DNA of 64,000 nt from Bacillus chungangensis (GCF_030812995.1 NZ_JAUSTT010000001.1:222396-286395), one strand, 5' to 3'; shown: positions 39,601-48,822, counted from the stretch's first letter. The notes: generated from the letters alone by a model not told the origin. Program-made: numbers and translations.

Positions 39601-40386
39601 GTGGCTAAAAAGAAGGAAAAGAAGAAAAAGCCGTTTTATAGGCGGTGGTGGTTTATTGTAATCGCAATATTTTTTATCTTATTTATGATAGGCAGCATGG
39701 CCGACCCACCGGAAGAATCGGCGGAGAAGGCGGAGGATAAGCCAAAAGTCGAGGCAAAAAAGGAAGACAAGGCTGAAGTGGCGAAGGCTGAAAAGAAAGA
39801 AGCCAAGGAAGTAGCGAAGGTAGACAAAGCCGACAAGAAGGAAGAGACGAAATCGAAAGAAGATAAAAAAGAAGTAGCGAAGACGAACGAGAAAAAATCG
39901 GAAGAAGTAAAAGCTAATGAAGTTAAGCCGAAAGAAGAAAAGAAAAAGCCCGAAGCTAAGCCTAAGCAACCAGCATCTTTAGACGACAAAATAAAGAAAA
40001 CGATTGCAAAAGTCGATACCAAAGAAACATTGTCCGATCTGCAAGTTAACGATAACTATGGCGTTGACATCGAGGGCGCAAAACTCGCAATCGTAACCTT
40101 TAAGGACGAAGTTGGCCTTAGCGCCAAAATGACGAAAAAGATATTTTTAAGTGACTCCGCGAAATTATTCGAAAGACTGTTCGAAAAGCACTCGGAACTA
40201 CATAGCGTTACGCTCAAATGGGAACTTCCGCTCACCGATGCGTATGGAAATTCGGAGCACAGCGAAGTGCTCCGAATAGAATTAGATCGTGCAACAGCCG
40301 AAAAGATAAACTGGGCGGCTTTCGATACGAAAAATTACGAAACCGTTGCGATGCAATATTTCGAGCATCCAGCGTTCAATAGATAA
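39601..40386 (+). CDS. Lys/Glu-rich single-span membrane protein (261 aa)
   Basis: GTG 7 nt after GGGGG. Basic N-terminus (KKKEKKKKPFYRRWW), one membrane helix (FIVIAIFFILFMIGSM), a roughly 90-residue low-complexity K/E/A linker, and a C-terminal globular domain of about 130 residues (LAIVTFKDEVGLSAKMTKKI). Topology suggests an extracytoplasmic C-domain. It is rightward, next to the integrase, has its own terminator, and is probably expressed in the lysogen; superinfection exclusion is a guess. Confidence 0.65.
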   Translation: MAKKKEKKKKPFYRRWWFIVIAIFFILFMIGSMADPPEESAEKAEDKPKVEAKKEDKAEVAKAEKKEAKEVAKVDKADKKEETKSKEDKKEVAKTNEKKSEEVKANEVKPKEEKKKPEAKPKQPASLDDKIKKTIAKVDTKETLSDLQVNDNYGVDIEGAKLAIVTFKDEVGLSAKMTKKIFLSDSAKLFERLFEKHSELHSVTLKWELPLTDAYGNSEHSEVLRIELDRATAEKINWAAFDTKNYETVAMQYFEHPAFNR

Positions 40387-40389
40387 GAA

Positions 40390-40424
40390 GAGACCCCGCC
40401 GAAAATGACGGGGTTTTTATTTTT
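40390..40424 (+). terminator. rho-independent terminator
   Basis: ACCCCGCC-gaaaat-GACGGGGT followed by TTTTTATTTTT. It ends the membrane-protein transcript before the convergent integrase gene. Confidence 0.85.
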
Positions 40425-40440
40425 CAGGTGTTAAATCAGC

Positions 40441-41412
40441 TTATAAATACTTTCGTAAATTTTCCGCTACTTCTTCTTTATCCAAGTGCAAATACTGACT
40501 CGTTACTGCGAGATTGCTATGACCTAATGCACGAGATATGTCCGTTATTTTCGCACCTTTTTCCAAAAGTGATTTTGCGAACCCTCTCCGTAATGCGTGC
40601 GGATTTATGTTTTTTAAACCGTACTGCTTCGCATACTTATTCAAACGTTTTTGAATATTGTTATTCGACGGGCTTGTCGCTATAATCCCGCCTTGCTTTG
40701 TGATGAAAACGTAGGTATTATCCTTCCTATATTCACGCCTAATTAAGTCGTTTTGTTTTATCAAGACAGTTAGCAGACGATGTAACACGTCATCGAATGG
40801 CAATAATAATTGTTCGTGATTCTTCATTATTGCGCCGTCAAGCCGTAGTAACTTTTCCTCGAAATCGATGTGTTTGTTTTCAAGTTGCGCAATCGTTTTT
40901 ATTCGAATCCCTGTTCGGTACATCAATAACGCTGCCGTCGCATCCCGTAACTGTACGAAATCCCCTAAATCTAAAACAGAAAGCAAAGCGTTTATGTTAT
41001 TTTCAGTCGCGCCCTCCTTGACGTTGCTGTCGACCTTTACCTTAACAGTTTTCCAAAAACGTACTGTAATCCAGCCATTATCGAAACAACGCGACAAGAA
41101 CGCCTTTAAACACTTTACGCGCGTTAATTTCGTTTGCGGACTGACGTCCATACTCGCAAGCCAGTCGTAAATTGAGTCGTTGGTAATTTCGTCTATGTAG
41201 TCGATTTTTAACGTTTTTCTGAAATGCTTTACGTACACATTATAGTCGCTAATCGTTCTTTCCCGATAACCGCTAATCTCCATCTGACGTGTAACAGTCG
41301 CTAATGCTTTTTCGATAGTCAATCGGTCAGATTCCGGTCTAGACGTTTTGGGAATGGCGAATATATCGGATAAATCTTCGTTGACAGTTAAAATCTGTTT
41401 CTTTTTCGTCAA
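40441..41412 (-). CDS. int: tyrosine site-specific recombinase (phage integrase)
   Basis: 323 aa. N-terminal SAM-like core-binding domain (about 30-130); catalytic R in Y-R-T-G-I-R-I-K, H-x-x-R in N-P-H-A-L-R-R-G-F-A, H in L-G-H-S, nucleophile Tyr in T-S-Q-Y-L-H-L. TTG 8 nt after AGGAGG. It lies 133 bp from the 3' end of tRNA-Arg, the usual arrangement for integration into a tRNA gene. Confidence 0.95.
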   Translation of the reverse strand: MTKKKQILTVNEDLSDIFAIPKTSRPESDRLTIEKALATVTRQMEISGYRERTISDYNVYVKHFRKTLKIDYIDEITNDSIYDWLASMDVSPQTKLTRVKCLKAFLSRCFDNGWITVRFWKTVKVKVDSNVKEGATENNINALLSVLDLGDFVQLRDATAALLMYRTGIRIKTIAQLENKHIDFEEKLLRLDGAIMKNHEQLLLPFDDVLHRLLTVLIKQNDLIRREYRKDNTYVFITKQGGIIATSPSNNNIQKRLNKYAKQYGLKNINPHALRRGFAKSLLEKGAKITDISRALGHSNLAVTSQYLHLDKEEVAENLRKYL

Positions 41413-41545
41413 ATAAAAAACCTCCTATATCGTTAAATTTGGTCGAGTCAATTTCGGGGCGATTAGCCATTTGACCGATACATTGACCGTTTCATTTAAC
41501 GTTATAGAAGGTTGTTACGACGGTGTTTTCCGTCCATTTCACTGA
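41413..41545. promoter_or_regulatory. attachment-site flank with possible Int arm sites
   Basis: Noncoding. Holds direct repeats ATTTGACCG and ATTGACCG and a further GGTCGAGTCAA-like element, candidates for integrase arm-binding sites. The core (attR) should lie within the tRNA 3' end; it cannot be delimited because the other end is outside the window. Confidence 0.55.
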
Positions 41546-41619
<74 letters not shown>

Positions 41620-41647
41620 ACAACATTTATCTCAGAAGACATAATTA

Positions 41648-41676
41648 ATTATAGTAAGTCTATTGATGAATGTCAA
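41648..41676 (-). promoter_or_regulatory. sigma-A promoter of tRNA-Arg
   Basis: On the minus strand: TTGACA (41676-41671), 17-nt spacer, TATAAT (41653-41648), consensus hexamers, about 22 nt before the tRNA. Confidence 0.9.
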
Positions 41677-41683
41677 TAGCTAT

Positions 41684-41731
41684 TTTTAAAAAGATTTGCT
41701 ATTGTGGTATTTCTCGCCAAGCCACAATAGC
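41684..41731 (-). terminator. terminator after ysnB
   Basis: 10-bp stem GCTATTGTGG (41698-41707) with CCACAATAGC (41722-41731), followed on the minus strand by AAATCTTTTT. Confidence 0.85.
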
Positions 41732-41740
41732 AATACATAT

Positions 41741-42250
41741 TTACAGTAAAAATTGTTGTCGTAAAGCAAACAATTCTTTGTGTTCATGTGTATAAAAAGA
41801 AACGTCGATTTTCTTGGCGTCTTTCTCGACAATTGCATAAGTTCGTTCAACACGTCCACGAGGCAAAAAAATGCTGCCTGGATTTAATAATAACGTACCT
41901 TCATCCATGATCGCACTTAAATAATGAGAATGACCATAAAATACAAAGTCAGCACCAACTTCTTTCGCTTTATATGCAAGATTCGTCCATGTCATTTTAA
42001 CATTGTAATAATGTCCATGAGTTACAAAAATGCGATGATTATCTATCTCATGAAGGAGCTCAAGTGGAAATCGGCCATCATGATCACAATTTCCACGGAC
42101 AGTTAGAAAACCATTTAACTCTTCTTGATCAGCTAAAAGTTGGGAATCACCGCAATGAAACATAGCGTCTACTCGATTTTGATATAATGTCTGCAGTTCT
42201 TTTAATTCTTTTGTTTGTCCATGACTGTCACTAACTACTAATAATTTCAT
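41741..42250 (-). CDS. ysnB: YfcE/MJ0936-type metallophosphoesterase
   Basis: Calcineurin-like phosphodiesterase motifs in order: S-D-S-H-G, H-C-G-D, R-G-N-C-D-H-D, T-H-G-H, Y-G-H-S-H. About 169 aa from ATG 42250, the start matching the short B. subtilis form; a GTG three codons upstream is the alternative. Last gene of the racE-gerM-rph-ysnA-ysnB series. Cytosolic phosphodiesterase; physiological substrate not settled. Confidence 0.92.
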   Translation of the reverse strand: MKLLVVSDSHGQTKELKELQTLYQNRVDAMFHCGDSQLLADQEELNGFLTVRGNCDHDGRFPLELLHEIDNHRIFVTHGHYYNVKMTWTNLAYKAKEVGADFVFYGHSHYLSAIMDEGTLLLNPGSIFLPRGRVERTYAIVEKDAKKIDVSFYTHEHKELFALRQQFLL

Positions 42251-42251
42251 T

Positions 42252-42854
42252 TTATTCACCCAAAATCGTTTCTAACACTTTTTTTAGTTTTCTCATTGCA
42301 TTTGCTCGATGGCTAATTTGATTTTTTTCTTCTGGTGAAAGCTCTGCCATAGATTTTCCTTTCTCTTCAACATAGAAAATGGGATCATAACCAAATCCAT
42401 TCGTTCCTTTTCTCGAGAAAAGAATTTTCCCTTCACAGCTGCCAGAGATCCATTCTAATTCTTTCTCGGGTACAGATAGTGCAAGTACACACAAAAATCT
42501 AGCAGTCCGCTTTTCGGAAGGAATATGTTTCATCTCATCTAGGACTTTATCTATATTTGCTTCATCATCCTTGTCTTCACCAGCATATCGTGCAGAATAA
42601 ACACCTGGTCTTCCATCAAGTGCATCAATGACAAGACCAGAATCATCCGCAATGACGATTGCATCGTATTTCTTGGCAATCGCCTCTGCTTTTAAAGCTG
42701 CATTTTCAGCAAAGGTTGTCCCAGTTTCCTCAATATCGCTTTCCTCTGGCAAGTCTAACAATGTCAGCACTTCAAATTTTAAGTCTGCAAACATTTCGGC
42801 AAATTCTCTTGCTTTCCCTCTATTTTTAGTTGCAATGATGACTCGATTTTTCAT
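42252..42854 (-). CDS. rdgB: XTP/dITP diphosphatase (RdgB/HAM1)
   Basis: I-I-A-T-K-N-R-G-K at the N-terminus, [20 protein letters not shown] and S-H-R-A-N-A are hallmarks of HAM1-type nucleotide diphosphatases (ysnA in B. subtilis). It removes deaminated purine nucleotides from the pool. 200 aa from ATG 42854, behind AGGTGAGA. The gene ends 2 bp before the ysnB ATG. Confidence 0.95.
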   Translation of the reverse strand: MKNRVIIATKNRGKAREFAEMFADLKFEVLTLLDLPEESDIEETGTTFAENAALKAEAIAKKYDAIVIADDSGLVIDALDGRPGVYSARYAGEDKDDEANIDKVLDEMKHIPSEKRTARFLCVLALSVPEKELEWISGSCEGKILFSRKGTNGFGYDPIFYVEEKGKSMAELSPEEKNQISHRANAMRKLKKVLETILGE

Positions 42855-42864
42855 GTTAAGATTC

Positions 42865-43617
42865 TCACCTATTTTTCTGTTCTGCAATTTTATTTCCTAT
42901 TTCTCCAAGCACTTGCCGCTGGATATCAAAAATCGTATTTATTCCCTCTTGTGCAAGATTTACAAGTTCCTGAAGCTGTGTATAGCTAAATGTTGATTCT
43001 TCACCTGTTCCCTGCAACTCGACAAATTCTCCCGCACCTGTCATTACGATATTCATATCAACTAGTGCATTCCGATCTTCTTCATAATTTAAATCTAAAA
43101 CAGTTCCATGTTCATTTACGATTCCAACGCTTGTAGCAGCAAGAAAATCTTTGATCGGGAAAGTTTGCAATTCTTTTTCTTGATTAAGTGTTTCAATCGC
43201 TTGAACTAATGCAACGAATGCACCAGTAATCGCTGCTGTTCGTGTGCCACCATCCGCTTGAATAACATCACAATCAATCCAAATTGTACGTTCTCCGAGG
43301 GCCTTTAAATCAACCACCGCTCTCAGTGCTCTGCCAATCAGTCTTTGAATTTCCATCGTTCTTCCTGATATTTTTCCTCGTGCCGCCTCCCGTATCGTCC
43401 GCTGTTCTGTCGCCCGCGGTAACATGGAATATTCAGCCGTAATCCATCCTTTGCCTTCGCCACGCATAAAAGGTGGCACTCTTTCCTCTATACTTGCTGT
43501 ACAAATGACTTTCGTATCTCCGACAGTGATGAAAACAGAACCTTCTGCATGCTTTACATAATTGGTTTCCATTGCTATCGGCCGTAATTGCCCAATTCTT
43601 CTACCATCAATTCTCAA
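42865..43617 (-). CDS. rph: ribonuclease PH
   Basis: R-I-D-G-R-R-x-G-Q-L-R-P-I, [24 protein letters not shown] and [12 protein letters not shown] are diagnostic of RNase PH, the phosphorolytic 3' exonuclease that trims tRNA precursors. TTG 43617, 6 nt after AAGGGGGAG, gives the standard N-terminus (250 aa). Confidence 0.96.
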   Translation of the reverse strand: MRIDGRRIGQLRPIAMETNYVKHAEGSVFITVGDTKVICTASIEERVPPFMRGEGKGWITAEYSMLPRATEQRTIREAARGKISGRTMEIQRLIGRALRAVVDLKALGERTIWIDCDVIQADGGTRTAAITGAFVALVQAIETLNQEKELQTFPIKDFLAATSVGIVNEHGTVLDLNYEEDRNALVDMNIVMTGAGEFVELQGTGEESTFSYTQLQELVNLAQEGINTIFDIQRQVLGEIGNKIAEQKNR

Positions 43618-43710
43618 GTGATGCTCCCCCTTCACCAGTCATCAATAAATTGTAATCTGACATAAATAATCTACTCAGAGATGAATATGCCGCAAGAACG
43701 CCCAATAGAG

Positions 43711-43741
43711 AAAACGATAAAAGAGGTGGCCTGCCACCTCC
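43711..43741 (-). terminator. terminator after gerM
   Basis: Perfect stem GAGGTGGC-CT-GCCACCTC (43723-43740) followed on the minus strand by TTTTATCGTTTTC. A second inverted repeat, GTTCAAAAAG (43759-43768) with CTTTTTGAAC (43795-43804), lies between it and gerM. Confidence 0.85.
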
Positions 43742-43835
43742 AAACTCTATATGAGGCGGTTCAAAAAGCAGTTAACTGTTCCAATATGCCGCAACTTTTT
43801 GAACGTGCACCTATAGTATAACAAATAATGCTCTT

Positions 43836-44912
43836 TTAAAAACGATCAGCATTTATTTTAGTTGGGCGAGTGACTGGTTCTGTTAACGGCTCTCCGTCCC
43901 CGCTTACCAGCTCTGTACTGCCATCCACCTTTACCGCAACACTTTCAATCCCTTGCTGTTCAGTTAAAGTTAAAACGAGTGACTGCAACAAATGATTAGA
44001 TATCATTTTCTTTTCATAGCTTCCCAAAACAGCGTCATTAAAATTCAAAGTAACCTGCCCATTTTCAAGTTTCGGGGTTTCCAATAATTTCACATCTGGG
44101 AGAAAACCACTTACTAGTTCCGATTCGTAGCCTGGGCCAGCAATTAATTGATTAACAGCCGCAGTTACTCGATCAGTTTCTGTATTTGAGGCTCGTTTTG
44201 TAACAGGAACATAATAATAATCATCGTCATTTTGCGCTATAAAATAAACAATCACTGGATGGGTGTTTGTAATATCGGCTACAGCCTCTGTCTCTATATT
44301 AATACCTTGATTTCTTGTTAATCCAGTCGAGGCAAGCACAGTTCCATTCACGGGCATTTCTGTGAGCGTCTCTCCATTCATACGCATCTCCACACTGTCA
44401 ACACCATCAAATTGCGTCAACGTCCATGTGACAGCTTGAACAATTTTTTCTTCATCTTCTGCTTGATAATTTTTAAATTCTGAGGAAAAATCTGCAATTG
44501 CTTTTCCATCTTCAATATTGACACCATGAATCATCGTATCAGGAGGCAATACAGCACGAAAACCATTAGGAAGCATACTCTCCACTGGCCCCTCACTGAC
44601 CAAATATTGTAAAGCCTGTTTTGCTACACTTTCCGTATTTGGAAGCATCATGGTTTTCGAAGCGACAAAATCATTTTTGTCAATTAAAAAAAGCTCTGTC
44701 ATTACCGCTGCTTCTTTTTCTGACTGGTTATCTGCCTGCAAAGCTTTATCTTCCTCTTCTGTTATCGTTGTACTTTCATCTTCTTTCAAATATGAAACAT
44801 CTTGTGGCGGATCTATTTTCTTTTTTTCGCCGCTAGTTAAACTGCACCCTGATAATATGAGGCTGAATGTAAGCAGTGACAAAATAATTAATTTAGTGCG
44901 ATTGGATATCAT
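43836..44912 (-). CDS. gerM: GerM, sporulation/germination lipoprotein
   Basis: 358 aa. Lipoprotein signal with lipobox L-I-L-S-G-C, then two GerMN domains (about 85-200 and 225-340), each with V-x-x-x-V-x-x-L-(I/V)-x-G-P and a downstream F-x-x-(D/E/A)-(V/F). In B. subtilis GerM helps anchor the SpoIIQ-SpoIIIAH channel and is needed for efficient sporulation and germination. ATG 44912 behind AGGAGGGG. Located between racE and rph as in B. subtilis. Confidence 0.93.
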   Translation of the reverse strand: MISNRTKLIILSLLTFSLILSGCSLTSGEKKKIDPPQDVSYLKEDESTTITEEEDKALQADNQSEKEAAVMTELFLIDKNDFVASKTMMLPNTESVAKQALQYLVSEGPVESMLPNGFRAVLPPDTMIHGVNIEDGKAIADFSSEFKNYQAEDEEKIVQAVTWTLTQFDGVDSVEMRMNGETLTEMPVNGTVLASTGLTRNQGINIETEAVADITNTHPVIVYFIAQNDDDYYYVPVTKRASNTETDRVTAAVNQLIAGPGYESELVSGFLPDVKLLETPKLENGQVTLNFNDAVLGSYEKKMISNHLLQSLVLTLTEQQGIESVAVKVDGSTELVSGDGEPLTEPVTRPTKINADRF

Positions 44913-44978
44913 TGTACCCCTCCTATAGAAAGTTTGTACTATGTATACGAGCCTCTGTTTTAAATTAGACCTCTTCAA

Positions 44979-45030
44979 ATAAAAAACCATTCTGTTAGGC
45001 AAACTTTCAATTACCTAACAGAATGGTTTT
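44979..45030 (-). terminator. terminator whose 5' arm is the end of racE
   Basis: On the minus strand AACCATTCTGTTAGG (the last racE codons, T-I-L-L-G) pairs with CCTAACAGAATGGTT and is followed by TTTTATTTG. The stem of 15 bp or more overlaps the coding sequence. Confidence 0.88.
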
Positions 45031-45813
45031 CACTTTAACTTCTTCCAATTGCAACCAGTCAGAGACGATATTAGCGAAAAGTTGATGAGAGCCAGTCGTT
45101 AAAAAAACATGATCAGGACGGCAGACAGCAGGTTGCAATAAATCATGAAACGATAAAATTGCACTAATCTCTCTTGCAGTCTCTTCCCCTGAACTGATAA
45201 CCTTAACAGCTTGTCCAACTTCATGTTGAATAATTGGCTCAAGCAATGGATAATGGGTGCAGCCAAGAATGAGCGTATCCAATTCGCTTTCTTTTAAAGG
45301 AAGTAAAGCATCTGCCACGATTTTTCTCGCAATAGATGCCCTATATTCTCCGCTTTCAACAAGAGGAACGAATGTCGGACAAGCAAGGCTTGTAACTTTC
45401 ACTCGACTGTTAATATTTCTAAGTGCAATGTCATAAGCATTGCTTCGAATCGTTCCTTCTGTCCCTATTACACCTATATGCAGGTTTTTTGTTAAGTTCA
45501 ATGCTGCTCTCGCACCCGGCTGAATGACGCCAATGACGGGAATAGGCAGTTGACTTGTCATCTCATCTAAGACAGCAGCAGTGGCAGTGTTACAGGCTAT
45601 CACTAATAGCTTTAGATCAAGAGACAACAAATAATTGACCATTTCCCAAGTAAATTGCCGAACTTCTTCTTGCTTCCGCGGCCCATATGGACAACGGGCA
45701 GTGTCTCCAAGGTAGTAAATTTTCTCATGCGGCAACTGCCTCATGATTTCTTTTGCAACTGTTAGTCCTCCAACTCCCGAATCAATAACTCCAATAGCCT
45801 TATCTTTATTCAT
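45007..45813 (-). CDS. racE: glutamate racemase
   Basis: 268 aa. Catalytic Cys in I-A-C-N-T-A-T-A and in L-G-C-T-H-Y-P, plus [10 protein letters not shown] and [11 protein letters not shown]. Converts L- to D-glutamate for peptidoglycan. Host core gene in its conserved position; the 3' end forms part of its terminator. Confidence 0.97.
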   Translation of the reverse strand: MNKDKAIGVIDSGVGGLTVAKEIMRQLPHEKIYYLGDTARCPYGPRKQEEVRQFTWEMVNYLLSLDLKLLVIACNTATAAVLDEMTSQLPIPVIGVIQPGARAALNLTKNLHIGVIGTEGTIRSNAYDIALRNINSRVKVTSLACPTFVPLVESGEYRASIARKIVADALLPLKESELDTLILGCTHYPLLEPIIQHEVGQAVKVISSGEETAREISAILSFHDLLQPAVCRPDHVFLTTGSHQLFANIVSDWLQLEEVKVKTILLGN

Positions 45814-45819
45814 GCTGTT

Positions 45820-46278
45820 TTATTCTTTCCTCATTTCATGGTGTAATTTCATTAAATTCTTTTGCAGTTGGATAACTTCATCTGCAGAAAAATTTTTTAA
45901 GATATCTTGTAAGTAATTTTGACGTTTATAAATGACTTCTTCAATCATTTTTTCGCCTTCACTTAACAGATGTATCCTTACGACTCGACGATCTTTTGGA
46001 TCTTTCACTCTAACGACTAATTTATTTTTTTCCATGCGATCGACTAGATCAGTAGTTGTACTGCATGCTAGATACATTTTACTGGACAATTCTCCAATAG
46101 TCATATCACCGTCTTCTAATAACCATTGAAGAGCGACGAATTGAGGAGGTGTAATCGTATAATTACTAAGAAGCTCACGACCCTTTTGCTTTACAAGTGC
46201 AGATATATATCGCAAATCCTTCTCGATCCCAGCGACTATTGTCGTTTCATGCTTATTTTCATTTAATGTTTGTTCCAT
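45820..46278 (-). CDS. ysmB: MarR-family transcriptional regulator (YsmB-like)
   Basis: 152 aa. Winged-helix MarR core: T-P-P-Q-F-V-A-L-Q-W-L, M-T-I-G-E-L-S-S-K-M-Y-L-A-C-S-T-T-T-D-L-V-D-R-M-E (recognition helix) and D-R-R-V-V-R-I-H-L wing. ATG 6 nt after GGGGGG, 7 bp before racE. In B. subtilis ysmB lies between gerE and racE. Upstream GGTCAACGCGGTCAAC (46298-46315 region) holds two GGTCAAC copies that could be an operator. Confidence 0.88.
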   Translation of the reverse strand: MEQTLNENKHETTIVAGIEKDLRYISALVKQKGRELLSNYTITPPQFVALQWLLEDGDMTIGELSSKMYLACSTTTDLVDRMEKNKLVVRVKDPKDRRVVRIHLLSEGEKMIEEVIYKRQNYLQDILKNFSADEVIQLQKNLMKLHHEMRKE

Positions 46279-46502
46279 GTCATTCCCCCCCCATTTTAAA
46301 CAAAGTTGACCGCGTTGACCATTATTTTTTTCATTTTCTTACTTAAAGTTATGTTCTTCCATTTAGAAAGACAAAAAACGAATGATGAAAACATCCACTT
46401 ATCTTACTGGATTTATGATCGATAAAAAAATGTAGAAATGGTAGATGCTAATACTTGCATTGTCGCCTTTTTTCGCTAAAATTTCAAGAATATATCACTT
46501 TA

Positions 46503-46543
46503 AAAAGAAATACCGGCTTACCTATGGCAGCCGGCATTTCTTT
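46503..46543 (-). terminator. terminator of gerE
   Basis: On the minus strand GAAATGCCGGCT-gccataggta-AGCCGGTATTTC followed by TTTTTA, directly after the gerE stop. It stayed with the 3' half of the split gene. Confidence 0.88.
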
Positions 46544-46631
46544 ATAATTTTAATTCTCCCATACGTAGAAGCTCTACGACAGCCTGTGAACGTCCTTTAA
46601 CACCAAGTTTTTGCATCGCATTTGAAATATG
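46542..46631 (-). pseudogene. gerE: gerE 3' part (C-terminal 29 codons) of a split gene
   Basis: Minus-strand frame H-I-S-N-A-M-Q-K-L-G-V-K-G-R-S-Q-A-V-V-E, then L-L-R-M-G-E-L-K-L and TAA: the C-terminus of GerE, the LuxR-type late mother-cell regulator. It has no start or SD of its own; the 5' part is 12.8 kb to the right at 59412-59567. The two overlap in the 14-bp repeat CATATTTCAAATGC. Recombination there restores a 74-codon gene, the length of B. subtilis GerE. Best described as half of a reversibly split gene, not a decayed one. Confidence 0.93.
46618..46631. repeat. left att core of the gerE element
   Basis: GCATTTGAAATATG, identical and in the same orientation to 59419-59432. It lies within gerE codons for H-I-S-N-A. 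Direct orientation predicts excision. Confidence 0.88.
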
Positions 46632-46784
46632 TAGTCTTTGCAAACAATCATGAGAACATGGGTGATTCCGATATTGATTGGAAAGAAGGGATTTGAATCA
46701 ATGATATGCTACTGTTAGTTGAACGAGTGGAATAAATAGATGCAGGGAGGAAAGCGTGATTGATCAATATTTCTGAATAACATA

Positions 46785-48305
46785 TTATTTAAAGGAATAA
46801 TGAATATCTATTTTCCCATCTGGATGTACCATAATGGATTGAATAAGCTCCTTCATCGCATGATGAAGGTCCTTTTCGTACCTTTCTAACTGCTTGAATG
46901 CTTCTTCAACACTTTCAACATCAATACTGTTTTCTTCTTCGTGCTGCAAAACGATTATCTTATTTCTAATTTCTTCTATCTCTGATGCATATGCCTGTCT
47001 CTGCTTTTGAAATTCTACTTTTGAAATGAGTTTATCCAAATATAAATCAATTAATCCAGCGCTTTTTTCTTTCAGATTTATCATTTTATTTTCCAACGTT
47101 CGAATCTCTTTCTGTTTCTGTTTGTAGAGGGTGTTCTCAAAATGAACATGTACACGACGTCCTAGTCGAAGCAGTCTTTTTATCATGACACTTCTCGCAT
47201 TTTCATAAGTAATCGGCGTATGATTCACGCATAATGTTTTACCGCCGCGTCGGTAGGCGCTGCACTTCAAATACTTCCATTCCTTTATAGAACCGTCCTT
47301 CTTTTTTTTGGAGGACTGGAGAATTACCATGTTGCTGCCGCATTCTGAACATTTCATAAGGCTCCTTAACTCATTCCACGGTGTTATCTTAGTTCGGTAA
47401 TTTGGAAACTTTCGTTTGTTCGCTTTTTTCCATTGTTCAACCGATACAATAGCTGGATGATGATTTTCATAAATGTTCCATTTTTCAGGCGGATTTTGAA
47501 TTTGTTTTTTGCGGCCGCCTATTTTAATTTTGGTGTATCGATTATGAATAAAAATACCTGCATAGGCAGGATTTTTTATAATCGATCGGACTGTCGTCAA
47601 CTGCCATTTATTTGACCTTTTCGGCGGAACAACATTCCCTTTTTCAAGCTCATCATTCAGTTTGTGTACAATTAATTTAAAACCCAATCCAGTATGATTG
47701 TACCAATAAAAAATTTTCCTAATGGTTGGAGCAATCTCTTCATCTATCACTAGTTTCTTATTCTTGCTTTTAAATCCATATGGGATTTGACCAAGATGCT
47801 CCCCACGGCGAACTTTAGCAGCCAACGCTCCGGATATAGATACTGACAGCGTTTTAGGATACTGAGCAGCGAACATCGAGAACATTTCAAATTTCATGTC
47901 ATTCTTGCCCTCATACAAGCTATCATATCCTTCTTCGATTGTGACGAGTCTAACGCTATGTGCAATGAGCGTCTCTTTAATCTCAAGCGCATCGCGCATA
48001 TCACGAGCCAATCGGTGAATGGATTTAAAGACAACCATCTTTATTTCCCTGCTGCGCGCTTTTTCTAGCACTAACTGCATTGCTGGCCGATCGAGAAGAA
48101 CTGTGCCGCTGATGCCATCATCAAAAACGATTGCTTCTTTGTTCCACTCAAAGTCATTTTTTTCAAGCCAATTTCGGCAAATATCGACCTGATTCTGGGG
48201 AGAAGACACCTGTTCATCTTTGTCAGTTGATACTCTCACATACACTAAATATGGAAACTCATGATAAGTATGGACGGCCTCCTCGTTTCCCTTTTGAAAA
48301 AACAT
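46785..48305 (-). CDS. large serine recombinase (SpoIVCA/CisA-like role)
   Basis: 506 aa. N-terminal resolvase domain with catalytic Ser in V-Y-V-R-V-S-T-D and R-L-A-R-D; recombinase domain (about 180-290); zinc ribbon C-S-E-C ... C-S-A-Y-R-R-G-G-K-T-L-C; then a long coiled coil. This matches the large serine integrase layout, 500 aa as in SpoIVCA, which excises skin. ATG 7 nt after GAGGGGG; upstream CATATAAT could serve sigma-A or a sigma-E/K-type factor. It ends about 150 bp from the left att core and is the obvious excisionase of the gerE element. Confidence 0.93.
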   Translation of the reverse strand: MFFQKGNEEAVHTYHEFPYLVYVRVSTDKDEQVSSPQNQVDICRNWLEKNDFEWNKEAIVFDDGISGTVLLDRPAMQLVLEKARSREIKMVVFKSIHRLARDMRDALEIKETLIAHSVRLVTIEEGYDSLYEGKNDMKFEMFSMFAAQYPKTLSVSISGALAAKVRRGEHLGQIPYGFKSKNKKLVIDEEIAPTIRKIFYWYNHTGLGFKLIVHKLNDELEKGNVVPPKRSNKWQLTTVRSIIKNPAYAGIFIHNRYTKIKIGGRKKQIQNPPEKWNIYENHHPAIVSVEQWKKANKRKFPNYRTKITPWNELRSLMKCSECGSNMVILQSSKKKKDGSIKEWKYLKCSAYRRGGKTLCVNHTPITYENARSVMIKRLLRLGRRVHVHFENTLYKQKQKEIRTLENKMINLKEKSAGLIDLYLDKLISKVEFQKQRQAYASEIEEIRNKIIVLQHEEENSIDVESVEEAFKQLERYEKDLHHAMKELIQSIMVHPDGKIDIHYSFK

Positions 48306-48429
48306 CTCTTATCCCCCTCTTCATTTTTTCAATATGCAAAGGGCATTTATCTTTCATTATATGGTTCTTTTAAGCGTACATTCTTTATAAAGTAACAAAA
48401 TCAAAAGCAATGAATAGGAGGTGTTCATT

Positions 48430-48822
48430 ATGAATGCAAACGAATTAAGAAGCAAAATTGCAAAAGCCTGTGAATGATATGACAGTTTGTATGCACAATT
48501 AGTGAAGCCAATAAACCAATTGTTAATGGATATCAATGCCTCTATCTCTGTAGAAACTGGAAATCAAATCATTGAAAATTTGGAGTCGTTCTATAATGGG
48601 GATAAACAAATTGCTGATTGTCATTTAGATGAAAGCAAGAATTTCATGAAAGATGGCATCCAACTTTTAAAACAAGGACACCTTTCTAATGGAGCATTAC
48701 AAATGTTTGGTTCGGAATTAAATTTTGCGAGTTATGCTGCGAAAGTTGCTGCTAATAAAAACGCGGACAAACATGAACAATTAGCAGACGCATTTAAATT
48801 AATTTCCAATTCTTTTAAATAG
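48430..48822 (+). pseudogene. helical protein gene with in-frame TGA
   Basis: ATG 48430, 8 nt after GGAGG, opens M-N-A-N-E-L-R-S-K-I-A-K-A-C-E, then TGA at 48475-48477, then the same frame continues 115 codons (Y-D-S-L-Y-A-Q-L-V-K-P-I-N) to 48822. The downstream part is a helical protein of unknown family. The TGA probably replaced TGG. A TTG at 48487 is the only early restart and has no SD, so I treat the gene as inactivated. Confidence 0.6.
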
